Positions 63,550-64,000 of a stretch of 64,000 nucleotides of DNA are shown piece after piece. Source of the DNA: Tichowtungia aerotolerans (GTDB taxonomy: Bacteria > Verrucomicrobiota > Kiritimatiellia > Kiritimatiellales > Tichowtungiaceae). Numbering within the stretch: position 1 is the first letter of the stretch; the number at the start of each line of letters is the position of its first letter. The stretch lies in assembly GCF_009905215.1 (NCBI RefSeq), contig NZ_CP047593.1:3104900-3168899 (forward strand). Reading direction: 5' to 3'. Under the pieces are notes generated by a model, which saw only the letters and a program-made list of their open reading frames with translations, made no database searches and had not been told where the DNA came from. Made by a program: the position numbers and the translations under genes.

Positions 63550-63564
63550 AGATTTCACCAGTAG
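63544..63564 (+). promoter_or_regulatory. Shared 21-bp motif upstream of the last gene
   Basis: ACCTAGAG-A-TTTC-A-CCAGTAG, matching 51025-51045 at 19 of 21 positions. AT-rich TATTAT follows about 22 bases downstream. Confidence 0.55.
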
Positions 63565-63649
63565 TCGGAATCCAGCTCCCTGCGATATTATTTATCTGTA
63601 ATACGGAGAAATTAGCTTGGATCTGCGGACTTGTTTCGTGCGTAACGCT

Positions 63650-64000
63650 ATGAAAATAAAGGTGATTTCAATATTTATAGCAGTGGGAGTGGCTTTTTTG
63701 GGATACTCGGATGCTGTCAGCAACCGAATTGCAGACGCCGGATTTGAGGTCCTTGCCGGTAATGAACCGAATGTAGCCACCGCTCCATGGTTTACTTCCG
63801 GAGAAGGCGGAGACGAAAGCTTTATAACGGATACCAACCGGGCACATAGTGGCAGTCAGTCGGGACTGTTTAAATTCTACTATGACAACGGAGCGTTTGT
63901 TCAAAACCTGAATATTCAGGTCGATCCTTCCAGGGAGTATGAGGCATCCATCTGGATGCTGACCGGCGAGCCGAGCAGCAATTCCACTCATACCAATGCT
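63650..64000 (+). CDS. Secreted carbohydrate-binding-like protein (3' truncated by window end)
   Basis: ATG 63650 opens a frame that continues past the window. MKIKVISIFIAVGVAFLGYS is a signal peptide. The mature start (RIADAGFEVLAG, APWFTSGEGG, HSGSQSGLFKFYYDN, LNIQVDPSREYEASIWM) has the pattern of CBM4/9-type beta-sandwich modules. It is probably another enzyme or binding protein of the island and carries the shared upstream motif. Confidence 0.72.
   Translation, partial: MKIKVISIFIAVGVAFLGYSDAVSNRIADAGFEVLAGNEPNVATAPWFTSGEGGDESFITDTNRAHSGSQSGLFKFYYDNGAFVQNLNIQVDPSREYEASIWMLTGEPSSNSTHTNA

Noticed and set aside
1-64000. CRISPR array, tRNA or rRNA genes
   Set aside because: No regularly spaced repeats of 25-40 bases and no tRNA arm or rRNA signature were seen on either strand by eye.

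Overview
The window reads as bacterial chromosome of moderate-to-high GC, most likely from the PVC group and plausibly Kiritimatiellota or a relative. This is inferred from the gene families, not from a marker gene: sulfatases beside a glycoside hydrolase, a PEP-CTERM protein, an exopolysaccharide locus with a tyrosine-kinase chain-length regulator, and a DSDGDGLNN-type tail. No rRNA, tRNA or CRISPR array was recognised.

Bases 1-16.2 kb (+) are an exopolysaccharide/glycan assembly operon: three NodB-like deacetylase-type proteins, six glycosyltransferases, a Wzy/ligase-like polymerase, a Wzx-type flippase and a secreted beta-helix protein, mostly with overlapping stops and starts. A VOC protein follows. 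Bases 17.0-19.1 kb are a transposon graveyard: an IS3-family element with an A6G frameshift site, an extra IS end, an integrase-type transposase fragment and a decayed IS110 transposase. The surface programme then resumes at 19.7-24.75 kb: two unknown secreted proteins, an outer-membrane beta-barrel, a Wzz/BY-kinase fusion and a Wza-like export lipoprotein.

Bases 24.8-36 kb are mostly housekeeping: a DciA-like protein, two CNNM/CorC proteins, a type II topoisomerase pair, a LA_2272-like repeat protein, an RlmI-like methyltransferase, a DUF1456 protein and EttA. Bases 36-40.8 kb hold a membrane protein, a PEP-CTERM protein and a minus-strand cluster of two glycosyltransferases and a phosphopantetheinyl transferase. 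At 41.1-46.1 kb an FMN riboswitch precedes ribBA-ribH-nusB-ribD-ribE, a receiver-only response regulator and pyrE.

The most unusual gene is at 46206-50039: one 1277-codon frame joins a complete ABC exporter (membrane domain plus ATPase) to a signal-peptide-like segment, a canonical secretin domain and an unrecognised C-terminal region. If expressed as one chain it would link an inner-membrane pump to an outer-membrane channel.

Bases 51-64 kb are a polysaccharide-degradation island: two sulfatases, a beta-helix lyase-like protein, an acetylxylan-esterase-like hydrolase, a GH50-like enzyme, a sensor kinase with a discoidin-like ectodomain, a NarL-type regulator, a frameshifted copy of the kinase N-terminus and the start of another secreted protein. 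A 21-bp motif (19/21 identical) lies upstream of the first sulfatase and of the last gene.

Across the window, a 17-bp palindrome, TTTCCA-N5-TGGAAA, recurs about 19 times in genes and between genes. It is read in all three frames inside genes, so the DNA rather than the protein appears to be what is conserved.
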